The position numbers and the translations under genes were made by a program. The notes under the pieces were generated by a model. It was not told the DNA's origin and ran no database searches. It saw only the letters and a list, made by a program, of their open reading frames with translations. A stretch of 64,000 bases of DNA. It comes from Heyndrickxia sporothermodurans. GTDB taxonomy: Bacteria > Bacillota > Bacilli > Bacillales > Bacillaceae_C. This document shows, one piece after another, positions 16,970-26,507 of this stretch (positions are counted from its first letter, which is position 1; each line of letters opens with the position of its first letter). Location of the stretch: the NCBI RefSeq assembly GCF_016785185.1, contig NZ_JAEKDY010000001.1; one strand, written 5' to 3'.

Positions 16970-19039
16970 TTGCAAAACGTATTATTGGTTGGTGGTGGTA
17001 AGGGTGGTGCGGCTATTTTAAAAATGCTCGTCGGCAGCAGCATGTTTAAAGTGATAGCGGTTACCGACCCAAACAACAATGCAGAAGGAATCCAATTGGC
17101 TAAAAAAAGGGGCATACAAACAGGGGAGAACTGGAAAGATTTTTTAGATGATTCCATTGATATCATTATCGAAGTTACGGGAGATGAAGCTGTTTTTCAA
17201 GAAATTCTTCAAGTTCGTAATAAACACACTGTTTTAATTCCTGGGAGTGTTGCTTATTTAATCGCAACATTGATGGAGGAAAAAGAAGAGCTGATATCAA
17301 CTTTACAAGATGAAACGTATAAGCATAATCTGATATTTAATTCAACAGATGAAGCTATGGTTGTAATAGACACGGAAGAAAAGATTATATTTTTTAACAA
17401 AAGTGCTGAAAGAATGACAGAAGTTCCGATCGCAGATGCGATAGGTAAACATATTGTCGATGTTATTCCGAAAAGTCAATTACCTAGGGTAATTTCAACT
17501 AGAAGAATTGAAGCAAATCAAGAAACAGTGCTTGATAATGGACTGAAAATTATAACGACGCGGATACCGATTATAAATGAAAAGAATATTGTTATTGGTG
17601 CGATTGCTGTTTTTAAAGATATTACTGAAGTAGTCAATTTAGCCGAAGAAATTACAAATTTAAAAGAAATTCAAACGATGTTAGAAGCAATTATTCATTC
17701 AAGTGATGATGCAATATCTGTAGTTGATGAAAATGGACGAGGAATATTAATTAACCCCGCTTATACCCGAATCACTGGATTAACGAAGGAGCAAGTAATC
17801 GGAAAACCGGCAACTATTGATATTTCCGAAGGGGAAAGTATGCATTTAAAGGTCATACAAACGAGAAAAGCGATTCGTGGAACGAAAATGCGCGTAGGAC
17901 CAATGAAAAAAGAAGTCATTGTAAATGTCGCTCCAATTATTGTCGATGGAATTTTAAAAGGGAGTGTTGGGGTTATTCATGACGTTACAGAAATTCAATC
18001 GCTGACAAAAGAATTGGACCGGGCACGGCAAATTATTAGAAATTTAGAAGCAAAATATACATTTGAGGATATTATCTCCAATTCGGAAGAAATGGATATT
18101 GCAGTTGAACAAGCAAAATTAGGGGCAAAAACCCCTGTAACGATTTTACTAAGGGGAGAGTCAGGAACTGGGAAGGAACTTTTTGCTCATGCGATACATA
18201 ATGCAAGCGATCGAAAGTATAATAAATTCATTCGTGTGAATTGTGCCGCAATCTCGGAATCATTATTGGAAAGTGAATTATTTGGTTACGAAGAAGGAGC
18301 ATTTTCAGGAGCAAAGAGAGGTGGCAAAAGGGGACTTTTCGAAGAAGCGAACAACGGGAGTATCTTTTTAGATGAAATTGGCGAACTAAGTGCTAATACG
18401 CAAGCAAAATTGCTAAGGGTTTTGCAGGAAAATGAGATTGTCCGCGTCGGTGGGACTAAACCTATCCCAATCAATGTTAGAATTATTGCGGCAACACATG
18501 TAAATTTAGAAAAGGCGATTGCAGATAAATCATTTCGTGAAGATCTTTATTATCGAATAAATAGAATGCCGATTCAAATTCCTCCCCTAAGAAATAGGAA
18601 AACGGAAATACCGCTTTTATGCCAAAAGCTAATTCAAAAGCTTAATCAGGATTATGGAAGAAATGTAGAGGGGATTACGAAAGAGGCCTTGGTAAAACTA
18701 ATGGATTACGATTGGCCGGGAAATGTTCGTGAATTGGAGAATATTTTAAGTCGAGCAATCATTTTTATGGGCTATAATGAAGCACAAATTGATCAGCAAC
18801 ATATTCTTGTATTATCCAATAAAAAAGATATTCAACATGCCTCCACCTACTCCGAAACAACGACAGCTGAACAAGATTTAACTACTCTTGTAGAGAGCTA
18901 TGAGAGAAATGTCATTCAACAAGTATTGGAGAAAAACAATGGAAATAAGACAGCAACAGCAAAGCAACTAGGTGTATCAATTAGAAATTTATATTACAAG
19001 TTAGAAAAATTTAAGCTTGCAAATAATAACATGCAATAA
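16970..19039 (+). CDS. bkdR: Sigma-54-dependent transcriptional activator BkdR
   Basis: Activator of the branched-chain keto acid dehydrogenase operon with sigma-L (sigma-54). Domains in order: an N-terminal Rossmann-like domain (residues 1-110, NVLLVGGGKGGAAILKML), two PAS domains (about 120-225 and 235-345), AAA+ domain (about 370-600) with Walker A GESGTGKE and Walker B FLDEIGEL, and a Fis-type HTH (about 640-685, NKTATAKQLGVSIRNLYYKL). The sigma-54 contact loop reads GAFSGA instead of the usual GAFTGA, a conservative Thr-to-Ser change near residue 445. TTG start, with GGGGG 9 nt upstream. 689 residues, as in B. subtilis YqiR/BkdR. Confidence 0.95.
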   Translation: MQNVLLVGGGKGGAAILKMLVGSSMFKVIAVTDPNNNAEGIQLAKKRGIQTGENWKDFLDDSIDIIIEVTGDEAVFQEILQVRNKHTVLIPGSVAYLIATLMEEKEELISTLQDETYKHNLIFNSTDEAMVVIDTEEKIIFFNKSAERMTEVPIADAIGKHIVDVIPKSQLPRVISTRRIEANQETVLDNGLKIITTRIPIINEKNIVIGAIAVFKDITEVVNLAEEITNLKEIQTMLEAIIHSSDDAISVVDENGRGILINPAYTRITGLTKEQVIGKPATIDISEGESMHLKVIQTRKAIRGTKMRVGPMKKEVIVNVAPIIVDGILKGSVGVIHDVTEIQSLTKELDRARQIIRNLEAKYTFEDIISNSEEMDIAVEQAKLGAKTPVTILLRGESGTGKELFAHAIHNASDRKYNKFIRVNCAAISESLLESELFGYEEGAFSGAKRGGKRGLFEEANNGSIFLDEIGELSANTQAKLLRVLQENEIVRVGGTKPIPINVRIIAATHVNLEKAIADKSFREDLYYRINRMPIQIPPLRNRKTEIPLLCQKLIQKLNQDYGRNVEGITKEALVKLMDYDWPGNVRELENILSRAIIFMGYNEAQIDQQHILVLSNKKDIQHASTYSETTTAEQDLTTLVESYERNVIQQVLEKNNGNKTATAKQLGVSIRNLYYKLEKFKLANNNMQ

Positions 19040-19117
19040 TTTGCGTAGTTTGAAAAAAATTGCACGAGTTTTGGTAGTTAAAATTTTATTAATACTGATT
19101 TAAATGCTATAATTTAA

Positions 19118-19135
19118 TTGGCATGAAAATTGCAT
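19118..19135 (+). promoter_or_regulatory. Sigma-54 (-24/-12) promoter of the bkd operon
   Basis: TTGGCATG-AAAA-TTGCAT, with GG at 19120-19121 and GC at 19132-19133 exactly 12 nt apart, matches the TGGCAC-N5-TTGC consensus. It lies just downstream of bkdR, whose product is a sigma-54 activator, and about 50 bp before the first bkd-operon reading frame. Confidence 0.88.
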
Positions 19136-19183
19136 CAGTACATAGAGTACGGATTTTTATATAAAGGGGTTGAGGCAGCACAT

Positions 19184-19341
19184 ATGGATTTAGACACAAT
19201 ACTTAACCGTGCAACCCAACAAAATAAAGTAAAAGTAGCAATTGCAGCTGCGAGAAGATTACGAGGTATTGGAAGCGGTTTCATTTGAGACGAAAAGAAT
19301 TATATTTATTAGCACTAGCGATTTGTTCTGCTAAATTATAA
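19184..19341 (+). pseudogene. ptb: Remnant of phosphate butyryltransferase gene ptb
   Basis: A 34-codon frame starts with an ATG behind AAAGGGG and begins like Ptb (MDLDTILNRATQQNKVKVAI, alanine-rich after it), then ends at a stop at 19286. In another frame, 19297-19341 encodes ELYLLALAICSAKL followed by a stop, which resembles the extreme C-terminus of Ptb. Intact Ptb is about 300 residues, so some 250 codons appear to be missing, leaving fused ends out of frame. The location, between the sigma-54 promoter and bcd, is exactly where ptb sits in B. subtilis. The match to Ptb ends is from memory of the family, so identification is good but not certain. Confidence 0.72.
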
Positions 19342-19359
19342 AGAGATGGAGAGATTGAA

Positions 19360-20457
19360 ATGAAAATTTTTGAATATATGGGAAAATACGATTATGAACA
19401 ATTATTATTTTGTCAAGATGAACAATCTGGCTTAAAAGCAATTATTGCGATTCATGATACTACTTTAGGACCTGCATTAGGTGGGACAAGGATGTGGACA
19501 TATGCTTCTGAGGATGCAGCCATTGAAGATGCACTACGTTTAGCTAGAGGGATGACATACAAAAATGCAGCAGCTGGGCTAAACTTAGGCGGAGGGAAAA
19601 CAGTTATTATTGGTGACCCTCGCAAAGATAAAAATGAAGAAATGTTTCGGGCATTTGGCCGTTTCATCCAAGGTTTAAACGGTCGCTATATTACTGCAGA
19701 AGATGTAGGTACAACTGTTGCTGATATGGATTTAATACATGAGGAAACAAATTTTGTTACAGGTATTTCACCAGCATTTGGTTCTTCCGGTAACCCATCA
19801 CCAGTAACTGCTTATGGATGTTATGTTGGCATGAAAGCTGCAGCAAATGAAGCATTTGGAACGGATTCACTTGAAGGACTAACGGTTTCTGTTCAAGGTG
19901 TAGGAAACGTTGCTTTTGAACTTTGCCGTTATTTACATGAAGAAGGCGCGAAATTAATCGTGACGGATATTAACAAAGAAGCTGTGCAAAGAGCTGTGGA
20001 ACAATTTGGTGCCGAAGCTGTCGATCCTAATGATATTTATGGTGTAAACAGCGATATTTTTGCGCCATGTGCATTGGGTGCGATTATTAATGATGAAACA
20101 ATTCCTCAATTAAAAGCAAAGGTAATTGCAGGTTCAGCTAATAATCAATTAAAAGAAACACGTCATGGTGACCAAATTCATAAAATGGGAATTGTTTATG
20201 CACCAGATTACGTTATCAATGCTGGTGGAGTAATCAATGTTGCGGATGAATTATATGGATATAATCCTGAACGTGCGATGAAAAAAGTTGAAGGAATTTA
20301 TAATAATGTGGCAAAAGTAATCGAAATTTCAAAACGTGACGGCATTCCAACATACGTAGCTGCTGATAGAATGGCGGAAGAGCGAATTGCTAAAGTATCC
20401 AAATCAAGAAGTCAATTTTTACTAAATAACCGTCATATTTTAAGTTATCGTGCTTAG
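19360..20457 (+). CDS. bcd: Leucine dehydrogenase
   Basis: NAD-dependent oxidative deamination of Leu, Ile and Val to branched-chain 2-oxo acids, feeding the BKD complex. The Glu/Leu/Phe/Val dehydrogenase fold is complete: substrate domain with GGTRMW and NLGGGKTVIIGDP (catalytic Lys), then the dinucleotide domain with VSVQGVGNVAFELCRYL. Length 365 equals that of Bacillus leucine dehydrogenases. GGAGAG precedes the ATG. It is now effectively the first intact gene of the bkd operon because ptb is broken. A perfect hairpin follows it. Confidence 0.96.
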   Translation: MKIFEYMGKYDYEQLLFCQDEQSGLKAIIAIHDTTLGPALGGTRMWTYASEDAAIEDALRLARGMTYKNAAAGLNLGGGKTVIIGDPRKDKNEEMFRAFGRFIQGLNGRYITAEDVGTTVADMDLIHEETNFVTGISPAFGSSGNPSPVTAYGCYVGMKAAANEAFGTDSLEGLTVSVQGVGNVAFELCRYLHEEGAKLIVTDINKEAVQRAVEQFGAEAVDPNDIYGVNSDIFAPCALGAIINDETIPQLKAKVIAGSANNQLKETRHGDQIHKMGIVYAPDYVINAGGVINVADELYGYNPERAMKKVEGIYNNVAKVIEISKRDGIPTYVAADRMAEERIAKVSKSRSQFLLNNRHILSYRA

Positions 20458-20462
20458 TCAAT

Positions 20463-20501
20463 AAATATCAATGAATCAGCTTAGCTGATTCATTGATATT
20501 T
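20463..20501 (+). terminator. Perfect 18-bp hairpin between bcd and lpdV
   Basis: AAATATCAATGAATCAGC pairs perfectly with GCTGATTCATTGATATTT over a loop of 3 nt or less, followed by only a short, interrupted T tract (TATTTCTTC). It stands in the 141-bp gap where buk would lie in B. subtilis. It could be a terminator or attenuator reducing read-through to lpdV, or an mRNA processing or stability element. Confidence 0.6.
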
Positions 20502-20598
20502 ATTTCTTCATAGGTGTGGAAAATGTGAAGGTATATCAGAATGTAATGAGAAAAATGAATTTAAAATAGAATGTTTTTATAGGAATGGAGGAATAAGC

Positions 20599-22023
20599 TT
20601 GGCACAGGAATATGATTTAGTCATTCTTGGCGGTGGCACAGGTGGTTATGTAGCTGCGATTCGGGCATCACAATTAGGTCTTAAAACAGCAATCGTTGAA
20701 AAAGGACTTTTAGGCGGAACCTGTTTACATAAAGGATGTATACCTAGCAAAGCCTTACTACGCAGTGCAGAAGTATATGCGACAGCGAAAAAAAGTGAGG
20801 AATATGGTATTTCAATTGGTGACATCCAACTTAATTTCTCCCATGTGCAAGAACGAAAAGAAAAGATAGTCGAGCAATTACATCGCGGTGTTCAACATTT
20901 AATGAAACAGGGAAAAATCGATGTTTATGAAGGAATAGGAAGAATATTAGGACCATCAATTTTTTCTCCAATGCCTGGAACGATATCTGTTGAATTAAAT
21001 AATGGGAAAGAAAATGAGATGCTCATTCCAAAAAACGTGATCATTGCTACCGGATCTCGTCCAAGATCTCTTCCGGGATTGGATATTGATGGTTCCTTTG
21101 TTCTTTCATCAGATGAAGCACTACAACTAAAAGAATTACCTAAATCTATGATTATCGTAGGTGGCGGTGTGATTGGGATAGAATGGGCTTCCATGTTAAA
21201 TGATTTTGGTGTCGATGTAACCGTTATTGAATATGCTGATCGTATTGTACCAACAGAAGATCATGAAATATCAAAAGAAGCAGCGAGAATTCTCAAAAAG
21301 AAAGGCATTAAAATTGTTACCTCAGCTAAAGTTTTATCAGAAACTTTAGTTAAGGAAGATGACCAAGTGTCAATATCTGCTGAAATTAAAGGTGAGAACC
21401 AAACTTTTACCGGGGAAAAGATTTTAGTGTCTGTCGGCAGAATCGCCAACACCGAAAATATTGGTTTGCAAAATACGGAAATTAAAGTAGAAAAAGGCTA
21501 CATCCAAGTAAATGAATATTACCAGACAAAGGAAACTCATATTTATGCGATTGGTGATGTTATTGGCGGATTGCAGCTTGCACATGTAGCTTCACATGAA
21601 GGAATTGTAGCGGTTGAGCACATGGCGAGTAAGAAACCAACACCTATCGATTATTCGCTAGTATCGAAGTGTATTTATAGTAATCCGGAAATGGCAAGTG
21701 TTGGATTAACAGAAAACGAAGCAAAAGAAAAAGGATATAATGTTAAAATTGGTAAATTCTCATTTAAAGCAATTGGAAAAGCATTAGTATATGGCGAATC
21801 CGATGGTTTTGTGAAAATTATTGCTGATAAAGATACAGATGATATTCTTGGTGTCCATATGATTGGACCTCATGTGACAGATATGATATCCGAGGCTGGC
21901 TTAGCAAGAGTATTAGATGCAACACCGTGGGAAATCGGGCATACGATCCACCCGCATCCATCCTTAAGTGAAGCGATTGGTGAAGCTGCTTTAGCTGTAG
22001 ATGGTAAAGCAATCCATTCGTAA
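20599..22023 (+). CDS. lpdV: Dihydrolipoyl dehydrogenase (E3) of the BKD complex
   Basis: FAD enzyme that reoxidises the lipoyl group of BkdB using NAD. FAD motif VILGGGTGGYVAAIRASQLG, redox-active disulfide in GGTCLHKGCIPSKALL, NAD motif IIVGGGVIGIEWASML, and the C-terminal active-site histidine segment HTIHPHPSLSEAIGEA. Length 474 is normal. TTG start with TGGAGGAA upstream. The adjacent E1/E2 genes assign it to branched-chain keto acid dehydrogenase rather than pyruvate dehydrogenase. Confidence 0.95.
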   Translation: MAQEYDLVILGGGTGGYVAAIRASQLGLKTAIVEKGLLGGTCLHKGCIPSKALLRSAEVYATAKKSEEYGISIGDIQLNFSHVQERKEKIVEQLHRGVQHLMKQGKIDVYEGIGRILGPSIFSPMPGTISVELNNGKENEMLIPKNVIIATGSRPRSLPGLDIDGSFVLSSDEALQLKELPKSMIIVGGGVIGIEWASMLNDFGVDVTVIEYADRIVPTEDHEISKEAARILKKKGIKIVTSAKVLSETLVKEDDQVSISAEIKGENQTFTGEKILVSVGRIANTENIGLQNTEIKVEKGYIQVNEYYQTKETHIYAIGDVIGGLQLAHVASHEGIVAVEHMASKKPTPIDYSLVSKCIYSNPEMASVGLTENEAKEKGYNVKIGKFSFKAIGKALVYGESDGFVKIIADKDTDDILGVHMIGPHVTDMISEAGLARVLDATPWEIGHTIHPHPSLSEAIGEAALAVDGKAIHS

Positions 22024-22059
22024 TATGAATAAAATAAGAAATTTAGGAGGTAAAAAGTG

Positions 22060-23055
22060 ATGGCTGAAAACCGACATAAAGAACTAGGTTTGAGTGACGA
22101 AACCGTATTGGAAATGTATGAAACGATGTTGTTGGCACGCCGTATCGATGAAAGGATGTGGCTTTTAAACCGCTCAGGAAAAATTCCATTTGTTATTTCT
22201 TGTCAAGGTCAAGAAGCTGCACAAGTTGGTGCTGCCTTTGCATTAGATCGTAATAAGGATTATGTATTACCGTATTATCGTGATCTTGGTGTCGTTTTAA
22301 CCTTTGGTATGACTCCAAAGGAATTAATGTTATCGGGATTTGCTAAAGCAGAAGACCCGAATTCTGGTGGCCGTCAAATGCCGGGACATTTTGGTCAAAA
22401 GAAGAACCGTATTGTAACAGGATCGTCTCCGGTTACAACCCAAGTGCCACATGCAGTTGGTATTGCTCTGGCGGGTAAAATGGAAAATAAAGACTTAGTT
22501 ACATTTGTGACATTCGGTGAAGGTTCATCAAACCAAGGGGACTTCCATGAAGGAGCAAACTTTGCTGGAGTACATAAGTTGCCGGTAATTTTCATGTGTG
22601 AAAACAATAAATATGCTATATCTGTTCCAATCGAAAAACAGTTAGCATGTGAGAAAGTATCTGATCGAGCGATTGGATATGGCATGCCTGGTGTTACTGT
22701 TGATGGTAATAATCCATTAGACGTATATAGAGCGGTTAAGGAAGCAGCAGAAAGAGGGCGACGTGGTGAAGGTCCGACACTTATCGAAGCTGTATCTTAC
22801 CGTTTAACTGCACACTCTTCAGATGATGATGATCGCTCATATCGTTCGCCTGATGAAGTCGCGGAAGCAAAAACGAAAGATTCTATTATCACGTTCGGTG
22901 CCTATTTAAAAGAAACAGGTATTATGAATGATGAGCTTGAAAAAGAAATCAATGATCGTGTAATGAAAATTGTCAATGAAGCAACTGATTATGCTGAAAA
23001 TGCTCCTTATGCAGATGCAGAGGACGCATTAAAATATGTATACGGGAACGAATAA
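22060..23055 (+). CDS. bkdAA: Branched-chain 2-oxoacid dehydrogenase E1 alpha
   Basis: TPP-dependent E1 alpha subunit. TPP-binding motif from GEGSSNQGDFHEGANFAGV to FMCENNKYAIS, and the phosphorylation-loop region YRLTAHSSDDDDRSYRSPDE. 331 residues from the ATG at 22060, which is 9 nt after AGGAGG; a GTG immediately before is also possible. Cotranscribed with bkdAB (about 30 nt gap). Confidence 0.95.
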   Translation: MAENRHKELGLSDETVLEMYETMLLARRIDERMWLLNRSGKIPFVISCQGQEAAQVGAAFALDRNKDYVLPYYRDLGVVLTFGMTPKELMLSGFAKAEDPNSGGRQMPGHFGQKKNRIVTGSSPVTTQVPHAVGIALAGKMENKDLVTFVTFGEGSSNQGDFHEGANFAGVHKLPVIFMCENNKYAISVPIEKQLACEKVSDRAIGYGMPGVTVDGNNPLDVYRAVKEAAERGRRGEGPTLIEAVSYRLTAHSSDDDDRSYRSPDEVAEAKTKDSIITFGAYLKETGIMNDELEKEINDRVMKIVNEATDYAENAPYADAEDALKYVYGNE

Positions 23056-23087
23056 TAAATGAGACGTGAGAACAGGAGGGAAATAAA

Positions 23088-24071
23088 ATGCCAGTGATGT
23101 CATATATTGATGCAGTAACTACTGCAATACGTGAAGAAATGGAAAGGGATCCGAAGGTTTTCGTACTTGGTGAAGACGTTGGGAAAAAAGGTGGAGTGTT
23201 TAAAGCGACTCACGGTTTATACGATCAATTCGGTGAAGATCGTGTTATAGATACGCCATTAGCGGAATCAGCGATAGTAGGTGTTGGGATTGGTGCAGCA
23301 ATGTATGGAATGAGACCGATAGCGGAAATGCAATTTGCTGATTTCATTATGCCGGCTGTCAATCAAATTATTTCTGAAGCAGCAAAAATTAGATACCGTT
23401 CAAACAATGATTGGAATTGCCCAATCGTCATTCGGGCGCCATATGGTGGCGGAGTCCATGGAGCCTTGTATCATTCTCAGTCTGTCGAAGCCGTATTTGC
23501 TAATCAACCAGGCTTGAAAATTGTGATGCCTTCTACTCCTTATGATGTGAAAGGATTATTAAAAGCTGCGATTCGAGATGAAGATCCTGTTCTTTTCTTT
23601 GAGCATAAACGTGCGTATCGCTTAATTAAAGGAGAAGTTCCAGACGATGATTATGTCTTACCAATCGGAAAAGCGGATGTCAAACGCCAAGGTGAGGATA
23701 TCACGGTTATTACATACGGTTTATCCGTCCATTTCGCTCTTCAAGCGGCTGAGCGCTTAGCTCAAGATGGAATAGAAGCCCATATATTAGATCTTCGTAC
23801 AGTCTATCCACTCGATAAAGAAGCAATCATCGAGGCTGCATCTAAAACAGGAAAAGTTTTACTTGTAACAGAAGACAATAAAGAAGGCAGCATTATGAGT
23901 GAAGTATCCGCAATTATAGCAGAAAATTGTTTATTCGATCTTGATGCACCGATTATGAGATTGGCCGGCCCAGATGTTCCAGCAATGCCATATGCACCAA
24001 CAATGGAAAAATATTTTATGATCAATCCAGATAAAGTTGAAAAAGCGATGAGAGAATTGGCTGAATACTAA
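23088..24071 (+). CDS. bkdAB: Branched-chain 2-oxoacid dehydrogenase E1 beta
   Basis: E1 beta subunit of the BKD complex, 327 residues. The transketolase-type pyrimidine domain starts SYIDAVTTAIREEMERDPKV and contains FVLGEDVGKKGGVFKAT and IDTPLAESAIVGVGIGAA; the C-terminal domain has VLLVTEDNKEGSIMSEVSA. AACAGGAGGGAA upstream of the ATG is a strong ribosome binding site. Forms the alpha2beta2 E1 with BkdAA. Confidence 0.95.
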   Translation: MPVMSYIDAVTTAIREEMERDPKVFVLGEDVGKKGGVFKATHGLYDQFGEDRVIDTPLAESAIVGVGIGAAMYGMRPIAEMQFADFIMPAVNQIISEAAKIRYRSNNDWNCPIVIRAPYGGGVHGALYHSQSVEAVFANQPGLKIVMPSTPYDVKGLLKAAIRDEDPVLFFEHKRAYRLIKGEVPDDDYVLPIGKADVKRQGEDITVITYGLSVHFALQAAERLAQDGIEAHILDLRTVYPLDKEAIIEAASKTGKVLLVTEDNKEGSIMSEVSAIIAENCLFDLDAPIMRLAGPDVPAMPYAPTMEKYFMINPDKVEKAMRELAEY

Positions 24072-24100
24072 TCCAATGTCTTAAAAGGAGGTTACTTAAA

Positions 24101-25381
24101 TTGCCATTAGAAAAGATAACGATGCCTCAATTAGGTGAAAGTGTAACAGAGGGTACTATTAGTAAATGGTTAGTATCCCCGGGGGATCACGTTAACAAAT
24201 ACGATCCAATCGCAGAAGTGATGACAGATAAAGTGAATGCAGAAGTACCTTCTTCATTTACTGGGGTGATAAAAGAATTAATCGCCGACGAAGGAGATAC
24301 GTTAGAAGTCGGTGAAGTGATTTGTATGATGGATGTAGAAGGCAGTAATGGTGCACCATCTGAAAAAGTAGACACGCCTACAGAGGAAAAAGTGAATGAG
24401 TCCACACAAGATAAGAACGAAACGACTGTTGCGAAAAATGACAAAGGAAAAGTTCGCTATTCCCCAGCCGTTCTTAAACTTTCACAGGAGCATGATATTG
24501 ACCTTTCTTTAGTAAATGGTACCGGCAAGGACGGAAGAATTACACGTAAAGATTTACTTAAAATTATTGAATCCGGTCATATTCCAACTACAAATACCGT
24601 ATCTGAAAAAGAAGTATCTGAAGGTAAGCAACCTGCTGCATCAAAACCAGCTGCACCAGCGGTAAACATTCCTACATTACCTGGTGATATTGAAATTCCA
24701 GTAAGTGGTGTAAGAAAAGCGATTGCAAGTAATATGCTAAGAAGTAAACATGAAGCACCACATGCTTGGACAATGATGGAAGTGGATGTAACGAATCTTG
24801 TTGAATACCGCGATTCGATTAAAGGCGACTTTAAAAAGCGAGAAGGCTTTAATATCACCTATTTTGCGTTCTTCGTTAAAGCAGTTGCACAAGCATTGAA
24901 AGAATTTCCACAAATCAATTCTATGTGGGCAGGAGACAAAATTATTCAAAAGAAAGATATTAATATTTCAATTGCCGTTGCAACGGACGATGCCTTATTC
25001 GTACCTGTTATTAAAAATGCAGATGATAAGTCTGTTAAAGGAATTGCTCGTGATATTTTTGAACTTGCCAATAAAGTTCGTACAGGAACATTGAAGGCAG
25101 ATGAAATGCAGGGTGGTACTTTTACAGTAAATAATACGGGTTCGTTTGGTTCTGTTCAATCAATGGGAATTATTAACTACCCACAAGCTGCGATTCTTCA
25201 AGTAGAATCAATCGTCAAACGTCCGGTCGTAATGAACAATGGAATGATAGCTGTACGTGATATGGTAAATATATGTATGTCACTCGATCACCGTGTACTC
25301 GATGGATTAATTTGTGGCCGCTTCCTCCAACGTGTGAAGCAAATCCTTGAAAACATATCTAAAGAAACATCAGTCTATTGA
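24101..25381 (+). CDS. bkdB: Dihydrolipoyl transacylase (E2) of the BKD complex
   Basis: Lipoamide acyltransferase that transfers isobutyryl, isovaleryl or 2-methylbutyryl groups to CoA. Lipoyl domain (residues 1-76) with the lipoylated Lys in VMTDKVNAEVPS, a charged linker, a peripheral-subunit-binding domain (about 118-153, YSPAVLKLSQEHDIDLSLV), a second Pro/Ala linker, and the catalytic domain with SLDHRVLDGLICGRFL near the C-terminus (His and Asp catalytic). TTG start after AAAGGAGGTT. 426 residues. Last gene of the operon. Confidence 0.95.
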   Translation: MPLEKITMPQLGESVTEGTISKWLVSPGDHVNKYDPIAEVMTDKVNAEVPSSFTGVIKELIADEGDTLEVGEVICMMDVEGSNGAPSEKVDTPTEEKVNESTQDKNETTVAKNDKGKVRYSPAVLKLSQEHDIDLSLVNGTGKDGRITRKDLLKIIESGHIPTTNTVSEKEVSEGKQPAASKPAAPAVNIPTLPGDIEIPVSGVRKAIASNMLRSKHEAPHAWTMMEVDVTNLVEYRDSIKGDFKKREGFNITYFAFFVKAVAQALKEFPQINSMWAGDKIIQKKDINISIAVATDDALFVPVIKNADDKSVKGIARDIFELANKVRTGTLKADEMQGGTFTVNNTGSFGSVQSMGIINYPQAAILQVESIVKRPVVMNNGMIAVRDMVNICMSLDHRVLDGLICGRFLQRVKQILENISKETSVY

Positions 25382-25387
25382 TCAAAA

Positions 25388-25425
25388 TGTCCCAAAAGCA
25401 ATCAATGCTTTTTGGGACATTTTCT
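25388..25425. terminator. Terminator between bkdB and corA
   Basis: ATGTCCCAAAAGCA / TGCTTTTTGGGACAT stem with a 5-nt loop; lies between convergent genes and can serve both. Confidence 0.85.
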
Positions 25426-25426
25426 A

Positions 25427-26368
25427 TTATTTAAAGAAAGAATGCTTTTTAGATGACTTCAAAATATCTCCCGTCCAACCTTTCATTTTTAAATAAAAAT
25501 AAAGAATGAGAGTAGTAACTGCAATCACAATAAGCGAGTATAAATAGCCGAATTTTAAATCCAATTCCGGCATAAATTTGAAATTCATCCCCCAGAGTGC
25601 ACCCCATGCAGCAATTGGGGTAAATAAAGTTGTTAACACAGTTAAAGTTTTCATTATTTCATTTCCACGATGTGATGAAACGACTACTTCAAAGTCAACT
25701 AAAGCATCGATCTCTTGCTGGTATTCTTTTAACAAATGTAATGTTCTCTCGATTCTTTTGTTCGTTCGTTTACAAGCAGTAAATGAAGTAAGCTCTTCAC
25801 CAAACACTTCCTCCATACCTATTTGTATTTCTTTAATAGGAATCATTAAATTTTTCCAAATTAGAATTTCATGCCGCGCATGATGGATCCTTTCTAATAT
25901 TTCAATATTATTTTTTTCCTTTAAGTCCCAAAGTAGTTGATTAAGTCTTAATTCGAAGTCATCAATTTTTGCTAAATAATTTTTGATCATTTCACCTATT
26001 AGAATAAAAAAACCTTCTATCGCAGTAGAGGTGTATTCCATTTCCATTAACATTTCTGAAACAACTGTTTCCGGTAGATTTGAAAAGTCTAAATCTACAG
26101 TAATAAAATATTCCTTTGTAATAAAAAAATGAAACAAATCATTTTCATTTTGCACTTTACTATTTTGTAGATATATAATTGATCCACTTAAATATAAATA
26201 TTCGGGATTAAAGGTAGAAACTTCAAGGTAATTAGATTCATTATTATTGATTCGATTAATCCAATAATTACAATACTGAGGATGATCTACAAGCTTTTTT
26301 AGTTCGGACATATTATCACTTTCCATGCGATACCATTCCCAATTTGATGTGGAATATATTTTCTTCAT
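25427..26368 (-). CDS. CorA family divalent cation transporter
   Basis: Magnesium/cobalt transporter-like membrane protein. Long N-terminal cytoplasmic domain with extended helices (about residues 130-235) and two C-terminal transmembrane helices (about 245-265 and 280-300). The pore motif GMN is present in WGALWGMNFKFMPELDLKFGY, where MPEL is the periplasmic loop of CorA. The N-terminal domain diverges from typical CorA, so ion choice is uncertain. I prefer the ATG at 26368 because GAGGTG ends 9 nt before it; a GTG four codons upstream is part of that site. No homologous gene is at this place in B. subtilis. Confidence 0.85.
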   Translation of the reverse strand: MKKIYSTSNWEWYRMESDNMSELKKLVDHPQYCNYWINRINNNESNYLEVSTFNPEYLYLSGSIIYLQNSKVQNENDLFHFFITKEYFITVDLDFSNLPETVVSEMLMEMEYTSTAIEGFFILIGEMIKNYLAKIDDFELRLNQLLWDLKEKNNIEILERIHHARHEILIWKNLMIPIKEIQIGMEEVFGEELTSFTACKRTNKRIERTLHLLKEYQQEIDALVDFEVVVSSHRGNEIMKTLTVLTTLFTPIAAWGALWGMNFKFMPELDLKFGYLYSLIVIAVTTLILYFYLKMKGWTGDILKSSKKHSFFK

Positions 26369-26507
26369 CCATATATTCACCTCGCAATACTATTATCAAC
26401 TTAAAGTTCCCTAAAAAGTTGAAATCAAAACAATTATTAATCGTTTTTTACTCGAAAAAGATGGGTAGAAAAATAAAAACGATAGATTATGATATGAGGG
26501 GATATAT

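Noticed and set aside
25427..26368. CorA-like protein as a ZntB zinc exporter
   Set aside because: The GMN motif followed by MPEL suits CorA; nothing specific for ZntB can be seen.
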